Numbered from the stretch's first letter, positions 1-12,364 are shown. The stretch: 64,000 bases of DNA from Amorphophallus konjac (GCA_022559845.1 JAHNEJ010000124.1:62001-126000), one strand, 5' to 3'. Program-made: numbers and translations. The notes: generated by a model not told the origin, from the letters alone.

Positions 1-1923
1 CTCCATGGCCGCTACTTGGAAGTAGCGGTCGCCTAAGGGCCGCTATCTGTCCAGGTTGCAGGAAAATGTAGAAATTCAAGTGCTTTCTAGACCATTGGGT
101 TTTAGGGTACAACCAGCTCGGCGTCCTACTGAGAATCCCAGGCTCGCGGAGACTTACGGAGGCCTTGAAACATGATCACCTAGTCCGGCGGAAGGAATAT
201 CCGACGGAGAGGATCACAAGTCCAAGAAGTGTTCCTATCAAGTGCATGTGTAACTAAGAGCAATGTACCGGAATACGCTTTATATGTGACTTATACAACA
301 AAAATAAGGTGAGAAAGGAACGTGCCAAAACATAGAAGAACTATCTTTAATACAAGACTATATGCTTTTGAAATGAAATTAACATAAGATTAAAATACGT
401 TTCTAAAACATGAAGGGCATAAAATCTACCGTGATTGATGCATAATCTAACCAAAATCATAAATATGATGACATAACTAGGAATAGAACCTAATTACCTA
501 GGCTTAGCATATATTTATAAGGGATGATCTACATTCCGTTTAGGGTTAACAGAAAGCAGAAAACGGTCTGGAGAGAATCGCCCCTTGCAAATAGCGGTCT
601 ACCTGAGACCGCCTCTTGACAGTAGCGGTATCTGATGGACCGCCTGTTGTTTGCAACGGACAGAAGGTAACAATGCATGCATGGCCTATTCTAGGGCAAA
701 TTAATAACGCAAAATGCATGAAAAACTGGGCTAAAACATAATAGCATGATTCTAAAGCATAGGAAGGCATGGATTTAATCAAAGTTCTTATCTTTTCTAG
801 TTAAGATGTTATGGACAACATGAACTAAAAGGGCTATTGCGCAGTCATGGGAGAACATGAAGTTCGACATGTAGAAAGCATGAAATCAAGAGAAAACAGA
901 GGGCATTTACTCCTAATACGTTGTTTGAGCCATCATGAGATAACCTACCTTTGGGACGGGCTCTAGACTTTGAATTCCTTGCTGGAAGAACACCCCAGTT
1001 CCCGCGCGTCTTGCGTGGAACCAGCAACTTCCCGACCTTCTAACTCCTTAACCTCTCGTCCTTAATTCACGAGATTTGGAGGGTGATTAGAAGACATAAA
1101 GGGGAACAAATAACTCTAAATGATGAACCTAAAAAATACCTCTGCTAAGATCCCTAAACCTCGAGTCTTTGCTAGACGGACACGCTTGTTCATGTGCGCT
1201 CTATAGAGAAATAGCTATTTGCATATCCTCTAACTCCTCAATGGCTTGATTTCCTAACATGAAATTTGGAGGGGAGTTACACAATACTAAAGAGAATAAA
1301 ATCTTCTAAAGACTTACCCTGAGATGACGATGTCTTACCTTCGATCTACGCAATCCAAAACTAGGGTTCGCGTAGAACGAATTCAGGGTCTATTTATAGA
1401 GTTTGGCCTAGGGCTGAGAAATTAGATCAATTTAGAGTCCTAATTTGGAGTAGGATCGATCCCCAAGAGTCCTAGACATGTTTCTCCACTGGATAGCATC
1501 GATCTATGGGGATTGGAATGGGAAAAATCCAGGCTTTACACGCTTCTCAAAATCCCATTTTTGGAAGCAAAAAGCGATCATGACTGGATCGCCTTCACGA
1601 GAACGCGGTCTCGCGATAGACCGCCTTTTGGCGTAAAATCTGAAATTTTTAGATTTTTCCATTTATCTCCTATTTATCCCCTAATTAGCTTATTTATCTA
1701 TTTTAAATCCAAAAATAGTCCTAATTACATCTCTATTAATGGGCTTGGGCCTAAAAGCCTTGGAATTGGGTTTATGGGCCAGGTTTAAGTGGGCCCATTT
1801 ACCTAATTAATAATTGAGTTTTTAAATTACTTGGTTTTTGAATGGCTAAGCCCACTTAAGCCTAAATGCTTAATTATTTTTTTTAATTCTCAAAAAATCC
1901 TAGATAGATTCCAGGGTGTTACA
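1..1923 (-). mobile_element. Ty3/gypsy (Tekay/Del-like) LTR, partial, minus strand
   Basis: This is the reverse complement of the same LTR family that lies at 25863-28790. Matching blocks include 60-220 against 27370-27540, and the TATA-box region near 1391 against 26382. Its 5' terminus, read on the minus strand, is TGTAACACCC at 1914-1923. The 3' part of the LTR lies beyond the left edge of the window. The sequence to the right is a copia LTR remnant and not gypsy interior, so this is either the 5' LTR of an element extending leftward or a solo LTR. It contains several GCGGTC/GACCGC inverted repeats, for example 594-612 and 1605-1624. Confidence 0.85.
1391..1398 (-). promoter_or_regulatory. 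TATA box of the gypsy LTR
   Basis: TATAAATA on the minus strand, in the same relative position as TATAAATA at 26382-26389 of the related LTR. Both follow a shared CTCAGCCCTA block. It is the likely U3 core promoter of the LTR. Confidence 0.6.
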
Positions 1924-2282
1924 ATATAGGTCTATGGGGTGCAGACCGAACCACCTTAAAATCTTGTATAGTGAGTGTGCTTCCGTGATTTGCTCCATTT
2001 CATCTACCCCCATTCGCAGGTTCGATATATTTGTTGTGGTGATTTCTATAATCGATTCTGAGCTTCCTAGTAGTTGCCTTGCACATTGCATATACAAGGT
2101 GTTCATCGCGAGTATTTCTTTTAGTATTGTGCATCAATCTCACTCACACTCATTAGGTGTTTGATCCAGTGCCATTGTGAGTCTTCCGCATTCAATCAGC
2201 GGATCCGATTTGGTCTTTAATTGGGCATAGTTTTCATAAAAGATCTATTCACCCCCCTCTAGATCTGACTGCGTACTCAACA
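1924..2282 (+). mobile_element. Sirevirus LTR remnant (3' end)
   Basis: This is the last part of a copia LTR, ending in CAACA at 2282. It is followed by a 2-nt spacer and a tRNA-Met primer-binding site. The terminal block (CTATTCACCCCC, then CTCTAG) matches the LTR 3' end of the young Sirevirus at 53765-55274. The 5' part was displaced by the gypsy LTR ending at 1923. Confidence 0.7.
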
Positions 2283-2284
2283 AT

Positions 2285-2296
2285 TGGTATCAGAGC
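2285..2296 (+). other. Primer-binding site (initiator tRNA-Met type)
   Basis: TGGTATCAGAGC, complementary to the 3' end of plant initiator tRNA-Met, two bases after the LTR end. It would prime minus-strand DNA synthesis. Confidence 0.85.
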
Positions 2297-2357
2297 GGGT
2301 CTCTGCCATTCCCAGATCTAACGTTCTTCAAAGTAGATTCTAGTGTTTTTTTTTATC

Positions 2358-4154
2358 ATGAGTTCCTATGTTGAACTGTTGTTCTTGAACTCTCCGCCAA
2401 TCTTTGATGGTTCAGATTTTAGTTTATGGTTAGGAAGAATGTGTAGGTTTATTAATTCTATTGATCCTAACCTCTGGAAGCTGATCTATCATGATCCTGA
2501 TCAATTGCCTCTAGATGAGACCGATTGGTCTGATGAGGATAAACTGAAGAGTCGTGATAATCTAATAGTTCTGAATATCCTAAAGGTTGCAGTTGATGCT
2601 AACACTTTCTCTTCTGTTTCCACTTGCAGCACAGCAAAAGAAATTTGGGATGGTTTGATTATGTGTCCTAAGAAGAAGGTGGAATAGGAATGCCTGATGA
2701 CTAACAGCATCGATCAGATCAGTGAAGAAAATCAAGAGGTACATTCTAGAATCGATGAAATCTCTTTTGAAGATTTAATGGATGCATATAATGAACTGTC
2801 GAGTAAATACAAGATAATAAAGTCTGAAAATTAAAAATTGAAAAAGAAAATCGAAAACACCACTCATGCTTCTCCCTGTGAAAAATGTTCACACTTTAAG
2901 GAATTAAGTGAGTCCTACATGTTTGATGTCGAAATGCATAAAGACCAAATTGCATGCTTAAGAAATGAAAATAAAGAATTTTTGGTCAGAATATCTAAGC
3001 TTGAAGGAACCAAAAAAGAGCTGAAAGAAAAATTGCAATCAATGTCAAATGATCAAACTTTGCTTGAGGAAGTAATTCAAAAAAAGAAGCTCATGGAAGA
3101 AAATAAAAAACTGAAAGAATTAAACACAGCCATGTCTGAGAGATTACTTGATCTTGAGAAAGGAAAATCTATAGTTGTTGATGAATCTGAAAAAATGAAT
3201 ATCTTAAAATAGGAAATAGAAAGTTACAAAACTGTCAATGTCATGTTAAATGAGATAGTCACTACATGTGAGGAAGAGCTTGCTAGTTCAGAACTACACA
3301 TTTCCTCATTAGAAAATGAAATCAAAGACTTCAATAACTCTATGTCAAAATTTGTGGATGGAAAAGAGAATTTGAACAAACTCCTAGGGATGAAAGTAAA
3401 TTGTCAAAAAGAATGGCTCGGCTACAACCTTGGAAATAAGAAACCATTTGAAAATAAATTGTCCACATCATTTGTACGTAGTTCTAGTGCAACTAGCACT
3501 TCTGAAGCCCAACAACCCATGAATCTGAAACCTCAACAGTAGAAAACTGTGAAAATGGAGCAAGTCATAAAGAAAAATAAACCACAAAAATTGAGGAATA
3601 GTCTGACTGATGTTGATATGCATGCTAGGAAGTCTCATGCTAAAAATCATGTTGTTAAGAAAAATAAAGTTACATGTTTTTATTGTGGACAACATGGACA
3701 TGTGATGGATGAGTGCATTGTTATGCAAAATGATAACATAAAAGCATGCAAAAAGAAAACTGCTTCCAATGAACAAAAATAGTTTTCAAACAGAAAATCT
3801 TTCTATTACTTTAATTGTGGAATGCCTAGCCACACAGTCAGGGACTGCTGGCAAAAGAAAGGAAGAAACAAATTTCATGCGAAGAATGTCAACTTTCTTG
3901 TTCACCCACAGAAATCAAATGCATATGCATATAAGAAAATTATAAAATCTGATGTGTGTTGTTTTTACTGTGGGAAGTATGGACACCAAATGCATGATTA
4001 TTTTTGTATGAAAAATGATGATTTCAATGCACAAAAATTGTGGAGAGCACCTGCTAGAGATGCTACTAACCCACAAAGAGCCAAGAAATCTTGGGCACCT
4101 AAAAACAATGCTGGTGGACCCAAACTTGTTTGGGTTCCAAAATTGTCTGCATAA
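2358..4154 (+). pseudogene. Sirevirus (Ty1/copia) gag remnant
   Basis: A single reading frame runs through the region but is broken by stops at 2685, 2832, 3210, 3540 and 3780, with no frameshift. The N-terminus (PPIFDGSDFSLWLGRM, then TAKEIWDGL) is the copia gag UBN2-type domain. A coiled-coil lysine/glutamate-rich stretch follows at about 2838-3540. Three retroviral-type zinc knuckles then come at about 3678, 3807 and 3957; the second starts N-x-x-C instead of C-x-x-C and the third lacks its last Cys. The frame ends in a WVPK motif, as in the gag of the element at 42248-55274. Compared with that gag, about 200 residues between WDGL and the coiled coil are missing. Just past the stop, TTTTTGCAGGAGTGTCTT matches the gag-pol junction of the young element, and then homology to pol is lost. 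This is a defective, gag-only copy. Confidence 0.85.
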
Positions 4155-4877
4155 CTTATTTTTGCAGGAGTGTCTTGGAATAAAGCAAACAAATTTGTCA
4201 GTGAGACAACGGGAGCCAAGGCATACTGAAGCTCACTGAAAATCTAAAGGATAAAAATCTGAAAATCTGAAAAACAAAGATTCCAATGCAAAAAACTCAG
4301 GTGCTATCCTTTTTTTTGAAGAATAAATTCTATGTTGATGGTAATAGCCCCTAAACTATTTTTAGGAAAAATAATTCAAACTATTATTATTGATGTTTGA
4401 CTGAATGTGTCTGGATCCGCATTGCATTTTATATGTTACTGCTTGTTAGTGTCTCTTCTTATAAGTTGTCAAGCTTTTTCACTCTCTACTGCTTGTGCTC
4501 AACTATCAATTTGGTATATAAAATGATGATCTGTGGAAGCTTAGATTATGTCCAACTGAAAACTATCACTATGTGTGAGAGGATGTCCCTGCTGTCCTGA
4601 GGGGTAACTATAAGCTACCTATGACCATTAACCGAGCTATTTCTAGACTGACCTTTTGGGCCTTATTAATTGACCTAATAAGAACTACTTACTGAATAAA
4701 AGAAAAGTACATCATAATAAGGAGAAAGAAATAATTAAGGCATTGTTGGAACCATCTCGAACGGTTCACGTCGATGTCGGGGCGTGGAGGGTCGCTGGTG
4801 TCCCCACCACCGAGGAGTAGTTCCTCCAGGCCACTCAAGTCCACCGTGAGGAATACATGAAGGATGTGCTCCTTAAA
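4155..4877. other. No gene; degenerate sequence after gag
   Basis: The first 40 bases still resemble the start of Sirevirus pol (QECL). After that I recognise no domain. It may be leftover Sirevirus non-coding sequence, or the 5' flank of the LINE fragment that starts near 4878. Confidence 0.4.
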
Positions 4878-5370
4878 AATTGAACACGGACGGTGCTTCA
4901 AAGCATGCTACTGTTTCGGGTGGTGGTGGAGTAATAAGGGATTTTAATGGTTCAATCATTTTGGCTTATTCTCACTTTTATGATCAAGCTAGCAGCATGA
5001 TGGCTGAAGCTAGAGCTCTCATGGATGGTATGAAATATTTGAGAACTATTACATCACAACCGAGCAAAATTGAGTGTGATTCTCAAGTGCTGGTCCAAGT
5101 TATCAACAAGAAGATTCCATGTCCCTCGGAGATCCTCAAATATGTGAGGGAAATTCAGGCCCTTCTTTCAGCAAATGAGTCCATTATTCATATTTTTCGT
5201 GAGGCGAATAAGGTGGCAAATTCTTTGGCCAATCTAGCTTGCAATACAAAATGTAATTTTTCATTTTTCTTCTCAGCAGCAACTTCCAAGCTTTATTAAA
5301 GGTGTTGCCCAGTTAGCATCCGAATGATGTAATTCTTTATGTCCTTCATTATTAATAAAAGTCACCTCCT
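4878..5370 (+). pseudogene. LINE 3' fragment with RNase H domain
   Basis: The reading frame 4880-5299 encodes an RNase H-like domain of the RVT_3 type found at the C-terminus of plant LINE polyproteins. It begins LNTDGASK, continues GGGGVIRD and AEARALMDGM, and includes ECDSQVLVQVI and FREANKVANSLANLA. The first acidic residue (NTDGA) and the Glu of AEARAL are present. The frame is closed upstream, so the reverse transcriptase part is missing. A short 3' untranslated stretch with AATAAAA near 5354 follows. This domain also occurs in stand-alone plant proteins, but the context favours a 5'-truncated LINE. Confidence 0.7.
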
Positions 5371-5727
5371 AGTTGTGCATTGGACCCCCCAATGTACCTA
5401 GGCAAGATTTTTGATATAAAAAAAATGCGTTGGGATGTGAACGAACGCGAGCGCCACGCCTGGGATTCTGTACCGGCGAAATTGAGCACTAAATGCGAAA
5501 TTTCAGTCCCTTCGCAGGAGAATCATACAGGGATATTATCTGTTGACGTACACGGATACGGCACATGAAGTGCCTGGTCAAAGATCTGGTGAGTCATTCC
5601 TTTGTATGGAATATTTCCTTTCATAAAAAGTGAAAGAAGGATAGTACAGGGGTAACGAGAGGAAAAGAAAGAAGGCCAAAAAGCCAAGTACAAAGGGATC
5701 TCAGTCTATTGAGATCGGAGAGGAAGA

Positions 5728-8278
5728 TCAAGGAACTGATTGTCTTTCGTGAAGATTGGAAGCCAGAGGGTCCTCAATGTCCGGCGCCACTTCGATGACG
5801 GAAGGATGAGTATGCTTGGCCCCCTCGGGGGCCACTGGCTCGGGCACTGACCCCACTTGAGTGGGAAGTGCCTCGACTGTGTGGTCCCTTGGGGCGGCTG
5901 GGGCAAGCGTCTCTTCCTCCATGACATCGGGTGGGCCCTCGCACTCTTCATCCGAGGCACCTGGCTCAGGCATGGATGGAGGGGTTGAGCTTTCTTCGTC
6001 CGAGTAATATCGCTGCCCAGACTCAAAAATAAGTTCATCGACAACTCGGCCTTGGGCCAGGCGTACTGCTCATCTGAACCCTTGCGTGAAGCCCTTCCTC
6101 AGCCCATGGTTGTAGCCTAGTTCGTAGTAGGCGAAGGCGGTTTTCTTCAGGGCCTCCTAATATTCTTCCGAGGTGAGATACCATTCTACCACCTTCATCT
6201 CTACCTCCACTCCCTTTGCCTCGATCTCCGCTACCCTCATCTTGGCCTCCATTTTTTCTTGTTCCGTTGTTAGGAGGTGGCCCTGGAGCTCTTCCCGCTC
6301 GCCCTCCCACTGTTTCAAGCTCACCTTGCAAGCCTGGCGCTCCTCCTCCAGGAGCCCGCTCTTGAGATCAGCCAAGTACCGGGCCTGGGTTAGTTGGTCG
6401 GACAGGGACCGCACTTCCTCCTGATTCACTCGGGCTTGGGAGCGGAGAGAGGCCACCTCTTGATGAAGGGCCTCGTGCTCGGTAGAAAGTTGACCGAGCT
6501 TTTGGTCTAACTCAGCACGACCCTTGGCCTACGCCACCTTACCTCTCTCTGCCAGTGCCAGGCGGTCTACTATCTCTGCCCCTAACTGGGCCATGAAGAG
6601 ACCTCCCTCCATGACTCGTTCAAGGAGCATCTGGGAGGAATAATGCTGGAACTCCTCCCTTACAATGGGAGTCACCAGTGACTGGCAGCAGTAGTAGATA
6701 GAAGCCCAGAGGGCAAGCTGCCCCCGTCGGGGGCCAGGACTACCCTCTGTTGGCGGCAGTATCGGAGTGACCCCCTCGGGACTCCCCGAGCTGGAGGCAA
6801 CGGCACCTGACTCGATCGAGAAAGCCGAATTAGCATCCTCCTCAAGCGGCTCGGTGACGGCCCTGGGGGCTAAGCTCATATTAGCCGAAGAGTCGACATG
6901 TGTGCCTTCGATGGAGGGATGCGCAACCGGAGCTTCAAGCGTTGAAACTTCATGCGGAAGGATTGGGGGCATTGAAGGGTGAGTAGACTCGCTCAGACGG
7001 GCCCCCATCGAGCGTGGGACCTTTGCCTTTTTCTGCCTGCTTTGCTTGGCAGCCATGGCCTTCATGGAGGCCAACATCAATCTTTGCTCGGGATCTTTTC
7101 GCTTAGACCCCCTTCGCTCCAATTCCTCCTCGGTGAGGGCCCGCTTGCTCTTGTCTTGAGCGATTGAGGGGCCTTTGACTTCCCGTGCCTCAGGATCGGC
7201 TCCCCAAGGAGCGACAGTCATTCCCTCCGTGGTCTCCTCCCCCTCAACAATTGGTTCAGTCAGATCAGCCGGCCGACTTTCTCCGCGGATACGAGGAATC
7301 TCTGCGAACCACAGTGAAACCCTCAGAAGACAATAGAGGAAGCAATGGACACACTAAGATGATTAAGTTCTTACCTTCAGTATTCAATGGGGCGCGACAA
7401 TAGCGCTGAATATTGGCCTCAGACAGCAGCTCTATGATGGATCACCTATTGTTCTGGAGAATCCTGATTCCGTCCTCGACCTCCTAGGAGAACACTTGAG
7501 GCCTTTCGGGAAGCACCCGATGATAGTTTGGGAGGAATGAGAAAAGTCAGGGGGAACCCTTGGAGTAGTCCACCAAGAAATATTGGGTCTTCCACTCCTT
7601 GTGTGAGGAATCCCGGGGGCAGAGGACAACACAACTCATCCCTCTCCTGGCCTAGAGAAAGAAAAAGCCTTTCCTGGCCTGAGCGTGCTCCTTCAGCTAG
7701 TAGAAAGCGTGGAAGAGGTCAAGAGAATCCAGGAGACCACATTTTTGACAGAGGATGATAAAAGATAAGATGAAGATGTATGAATTGGAGACCAACTGGA
7801 TAGGAGCCCGCTGGAAAAAATTCAGTAGCTTAATGATGAAAATGTGGAGAGGGAGGCGGAAACCACATTTTCAAGCCAATAGATAGCTACAAAAAGCACC
7901 TAAGCGGGTGCTCAGGCTGGACTCGTGGGGTTTGGGGATGGAGAAGGAATACCGCCAGGGGAGCTCATATCGGAATTCAAGCTCTCTTACCTCCTCCGCT
8001 GTGAGTTCACTGCGGAGATGGCGGTAGGATGACGGAGCCGAACTCTCCACTCCCTTCTCAGCCTCCTGACCGCAAGCGTCTCCGATTCGTTCCACGATGA
8101 AAGATGAGAGAGACAGCGAAATGCTGGAGTCGGATGAACATGCCGGAGGAGGAAGTTGATGAATCACCTCCATGGTGATTTTAGCGAGCTCCGCGGAGGC
8201 TTTGGCGATCTCCCACTCCCTTTGGTCCCCCTCCCGGGACATGAACCTCCCTAAGAGCTCGCGTAGGCAGGGAGGCAA
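5728..8278 (-). pseudogene. Antisense additional ORF of Tat element (putative gypsy type transposon family)
   Basis: The N-terminal part (8278-7871) contains LTAEEVRELEFRYELP and SIPKPHESSLSTRLGAFCSY, typical of the plant family labelled putative gypsy type transposon (PF04195). After frameshifts, remnants such as HKEWKTQYFLVDYSKG appear near 7560-7620. From 7221 to 5728 a single frame encodes a basic segment (RKKAKVPRS), a Ser/Pro-rich linker and then a coiled coil rich in E, Q and L. This frame is broken by in-frame stops at 6529, 6157 and about 6071, and it ends in an acidic tail. It is decayed. The function of this family is unknown. Confidence 0.65.
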
Positions 8279-8566
8279 TGCAAAACCCTAGCGATAAAGG
8301 CGGGGAGGACATGCGTGATGAGCACTTATAGCCTTAACCTACCTCAAGAGAACTGCCACGGCATCTAAAAAAAGTGTGAGCCCCGAGATGGCGCATTCGA
8401 ACCGATGCAAAAGATGAAATCATTGCGCTTGAGCCCCCACGTGCTAGGGCAACCATATTAATGGACCCGAGAATCAAAGCGGGGATAGCTCATGATGGCC
8501 AATTCCCGCCCTTGCTGAAAACCCTGAAGTATATCCCTTACTCTCCGAGCCTAATCTTGGCTCGGG

Positions 8567-8590
8567 AGTAGGGGGCAAGTGGAGAGGGGC
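8567..8590 (+). other. Polypurine tract before the 3' LTR
   Basis: A purine run (GAGTAGGGGGCAAGTGGAGA and onward) lies just before the LTR-like segment. It is the expected primer site for plus-strand synthesis. The exact LTR start is uncertain by about 15 bases. Confidence 0.5.
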
Positions 8591-8605
8591 AGATTCGCGG
8601 TCTAA

Positions 8606-9380
8606 TGATTACGGGGTCCAACAGCCCACCAAGGTCGGCATAGCCCAATAAGTGATAGCCCCAACAGGGTCCACTTATCACAGGATTCTGATAGAGTGGA
8701 CCAATGACGGCCCACCAAGCTTCAGCCCGGATATTCGACCGAGGGCCCCCGATGTTTGGGGGGGGGGAAGCCCAGTTAGCGGTCGATCGAGCCGCCTCAA
8801 GGTGGATGAATGCCCCCTCAGCGAATGCCCACGCCTTGGGCTCCTTATCCAGATAGGGATATCCCTTGTCGGATTAGCCCGTCCTCTAAACTCCTTATTG
8901 AGCTAGAGCGAACTCTTCACAGCAGGCCACTTATCCCTCACCATCTCAGCGAATGTTGCATTGCCTTCAGAGAGGGGAAGGTCAAGAGGTAAAGGGAAGG
9001 GCAAGAGTCCCTGAATGGTGGGAGTTCTTATTAAGGACGTAACGCCCCCAAATCCTCGCACTTCCCCTACTCAAGGAGATTCAAGAAAGGGAGCCGCCAG
9101 CTATATAAACCCAGGAAACCCCTCCGGAAAAGTAAGCCAACTTTTAGCCACTTCAACTGGTGAAGAGCAGTCTCGTGCTCTATACCTCCGTTGCCTCCCT
9201 TCTGCACCACGCTCATACTGTTTGCTGACTTAAGTATCGGAGGATTTTTTCCGGAATCACGGTCCTTAGCCCCATGATCGCTTTCTTTCCCTTTGCAGAG
9301 CTTTGTTATGTGGTGGCTACATCCTGCGATCGCCCTAGATCTGACGGTCCACGACTTTGCACAAGATCTCACCTCTTACA
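8606..9380 (+). mobile_element. 3' LTR of Tat-like gypsy
   Basis: The segment follows the polypurine tract, carries a TATA box at 9102 and ends in CTCTTACA at 9380. The left boundary (TGATTACGGG) is my best guess. No second copy is in the window to confirm the ends. Confidence 0.5.
9102..9109 (+). promoter_or_regulatory. TATA box in Tat LTR
   Basis: TATATAAA, followed about 130 bases downstream by the R/U5-like segment (GACTTAAGTATCGGAGG). It supports plus orientation for the LTR. Confidence 0.5.
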
Positions 9381-9405
9381 GAGAGAGAGAGAGAGAGAGA
9401 GAGAG
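9380..9405. repeat. (GA)n microsatellite
   Basis: Thirteen GA units directly after the LTR end. Confidence 0.95.
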
Positions 9406-9635
9406 TAAACATAATATTCGACAAGAGTATATCTCCCCCTAAAATTATTAGATTTTGATGAATTTGAAGATCACATATGTTGATCAATAAGCAATGAGCA
9501 AAAATACTATTCATGAGTAATGAGTAATGATAAATGAATTTGCCATTTAGCAAATGCTAGATGTGGAGTGACTTTAAGAAAAGATTATGTTGTCATATTT
9601 CAAAATCACCTCATGTGAGAATGCCCTAGTCAAAG

Positions 9636-9815
9636 TTTTTTTTTAATGATGGGAAACCTAATCAAGGATAGCAAATCCCGGGTTTACATCTCTTGAAAAT
9701 TAAATGTGAGTCAGGTAACTCCCTCCCCCCCCCCCCCCTTCCGAGTCAAACCGGGGACCTCCCTATTATGAGATAAGGTCCTTACTAGTCAACTCGCGCG
9801 GAGAGTTCACCTGCT
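9636..9815 (-). mobile_element. Probable tRNA-derived SINE
   Basis: Read on the minus strand, the head has a B-box-like GGTTTGACTC preceded by GGAGGTCCCC and by an A-box-like region with ACTAGTAAGG. The body follows and ends in an A-rich tail, seen as the T run at 9636-9644. The arrangement resembles plant Au-type SINEs. A poly-C run (9721-9738) interrupts the body. No target duplication was resolved. Confidence 0.45.
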
Positions 9816-10419
9816 TTTCATAGTGATGCAAAAATGGGATATTTTGTTGTTCTTGTAGGAAGACAAAGGCATTTCTGGTGTAGTGTGACTAGACGCACTT
9901 GTGTGGTCATTTTATTCATTCTGAGAGAGAATAATGAAATATGAGAGGTGGTAATATGGCATGGTAGGCCCCCAAAATAAAACTTCTAAAAATGTTTGAG
10001 AAATGGTTTGAGTGGGACGAATAAATGTTCTAGGCCCTAAGATTATTCCAATTTTTTTCACAATGAATGCTAGAGTGAAAGTGGCTTTGAAACGTTGAAA
10101 ACCCCACCAGACATGCCTGAGCATGTTCAAAGTGTAGATTTTATCTTCAATTTTGCAAACAAAGTAATAACTGAAGTCTTAATTTTATAACATATCCTGA
10201 GTACAAATAATACACTGGATCAAACTCTTCTCCATTCTCTTCTTCCAACATGATTTGCTAGATTACACCGGTGGATCAAACTCTTCTTCGTGCTCTTCTT
10301 CTAACCAGAGTTTATCGTCTCGACCGACTCACTCGTTCCAGTCACAGGCTAGGACGGGTCGAATTAGTCTCGACTCGGTCCGTCTCGATCTATCTCGTTC
10401 CATGTTAAAATAAAAAAAG

Positions 10420-10460
<41 letters not shown>

Positions 10461-12187
10461 AAATAAATATAATACTAAATTAATAAGACGACTCGGTGAC
10501 GACTCACGACTCGGGCATCCCACCCACAGCCTGGGTCGGTTCGGGTCGTGCGGGTCGGGGCGACCCGCACCGGATCGGCAAATCCTACTTCCAACATGAT
10601 TTGCTAGGTCGCACCGGTACATACCGACTGTGCCAGATTGTGCCAGCATTTAATTTAAAATTTTAATTTTAAATTTCAAAAAATTATTCTCAATCCAATG
10701 TCCGTCGTCAATTGACGAGGTACCATACCATACCGAATTGTACCGGGCCAAAATTGGTACGGTGTGATACATCAGTCCGACGACCTTGCCTTCCCGTTAT
10801 ATTCTTTCTAATTAGCATATAAGGTAGAGCATATTAGATCATGAAACCAAATTCAGAGCTGTAGTTTTCGTTTAACTCATCTTATGTTCTTTCTGCATTG
10901 TCTAAACTTAGAGCAATGCAGTCCCAAAAGCCAATGCATACTCTGTTTTGACACCATGCGTTTGTTCCCACGAATACCATGGACTCGGAGATAAAACCAT
11001 GTTTTAGGCCCTACCGAATATATTAACTGTGGCATAGTATGAGTTTTAATATTAATAGGCTTTAGATCTATACTATTGAGATTTTTGCAAGCTGGGGGTC
11101 TACAATTTTATTATTGAAATTGATATTAGAAAAGTAGTCGAAAGGGAGAGGGAGTAAGAGGGAAAAAAAAAAGAAAAGGAAAAAGAGTTGGGCACCAATT
11201 AGACCAGTAAACGGATCGGATAACGTGATATCCGAATTCGTATCCGATTAATAATCAAATTATCTGATTAATAATCAAATTATTCGTCAAATATATTATT
11301 TAAATAAATATGAATTCGAATTCAATTCAAATTTTAAACAGATAATTATTAAATCTACTTAGAGGTGAATCGTGTGAGCCACGTAAGTCGTATGTTATTT
11401 TCTCAAAAAAAATTATTTTTATTTTAGAAGATGTTATCAAAAGATTAACCGTCGTCTTAAAAAATAGGAGATAACTTATCAAATGAATATAAATATATTT
11501 TTTATTTTTAAATTATATTTTTAGACAAAAAAGTAAAAAGAGTAATCAAATATTATAATATTAAAATTTAAGTTAATTATATATAGAATATACATATCTT
11601 TAAATTTTTATCTAAGAATTCATATTCGGTCGGATAATATCCGACACGGATATCTCAATATCCGAATTCGTATCTGATTATAATTCGAATATCCGATTAA
11701 ATTATTCATCAGATATTTTATTCAGATAATTATTTGATTAAACGAATACAAATTCGAATTCAGTTCAAATTTTAAACAGATAATTGTCAAACCTAAGCCT
11801 AGCACCAACACTAAGTCCTCTCCTCGTACACACACTCTCATGGGGTACGCGTAAGGTTAAAAATGACAGTTTCCTTTAATCCACCAACCGCGTTAAGAGA
11901 CTATTCTTCGAGTACGCTCACTTAAACGGCATTAACCGCAAGGTGTATGCGTAAGAATATAAATGTAAAGCTTGAGAGGGCATAGCACAGAACAGGAACA
12001 TCTCTGGTGATGCATATGCAATTATTCCTACAGACTTGACATGCACGAATAATCCAGAGAATTGAGAACAGACTATTAATTCTAGCAAATGTCCTTGAGC
12101 AGGTGTAGAGAAGGAATAGGTAACAGACTTTAACGTAATGGATCTGCAGATCTAAACATACGCTCAAAGGTTAAAAGGCATATCCCA
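9816..12187. other. Non-coding; simple repeats and short direct repeats
   Basis: No convincing ORF. It holds a (TA)n tract at 10422-10457 and a 19-bp direct repeat (TTCCAACATGATTTGCTAG at 10243 and 10589) bracketing 330 bp. Two related AT-rich blocks of about 150 bp also occur, near 11210-11360 and 11630-11795; both contain GAATTCGTATC and AATTCGAATTC. The right end, about 11900-12187, is likely the 3' untranslated region of MED11, which is transcribed leftward. Confidence 0.6.
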
Positions 12188-12364
12188 TCAGATAGGATCC
12201 TTGCATTGGTCCAGATTCTTCTGCATCTCATCTAGTTGCTCAATAACATACCCTAGCTTCTTGCCACATATCTCATTAGCGATTCTTGAATTGTAGTCAC
12301 ATTTCTCAAATGGACGGTATTCACAAGCACCTTTGATTTCTTCTCGCAAACTCACTTGGATATC
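12188..12364 (-). CDS. MED11: MED11 exon 4 (C-terminal 58 residues and stop)
   Basis: It starts [18 protein letters not shown], includes the conserved [15 protein letters not shown] block and ends QCKDPI then TGA at 12190-12188. It joins exon 3 between MQSIR and DIQV, the expected order in plant MED11. The frame is fully open. Confidence 0.9.
   Translation of the reverse strand, partial: DIQVSLREEIKGACEYRPFEKCDYNSRIANEICGKKLGYVIEQLDEMQKNLDQCKDPI

Larger units (their letters stand above)
5700..9380 (+). mobile_element. Tat-lineage Ty3/gypsy, 3' portion
   Basis: The order is an additional ORF on the opposite strand (5728-8278), a purine-rich tract (8567-8590), then an LTR with a plus-strand TATA box. 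This matches Tat-lineage gypsy elements (RIRE2/Cinful/Grande relatives), which are known to carry antisense additional ORFs between pol and the 3' LTR. No gag or pol of this element is in the window. The left part is cut off near the LINE fragment. The LTR section around 9230-9290 (GTATCGGAGGATTTTTTCCG) resembles the downstream part of LTRs of this lineage. Confidence 0.6.
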
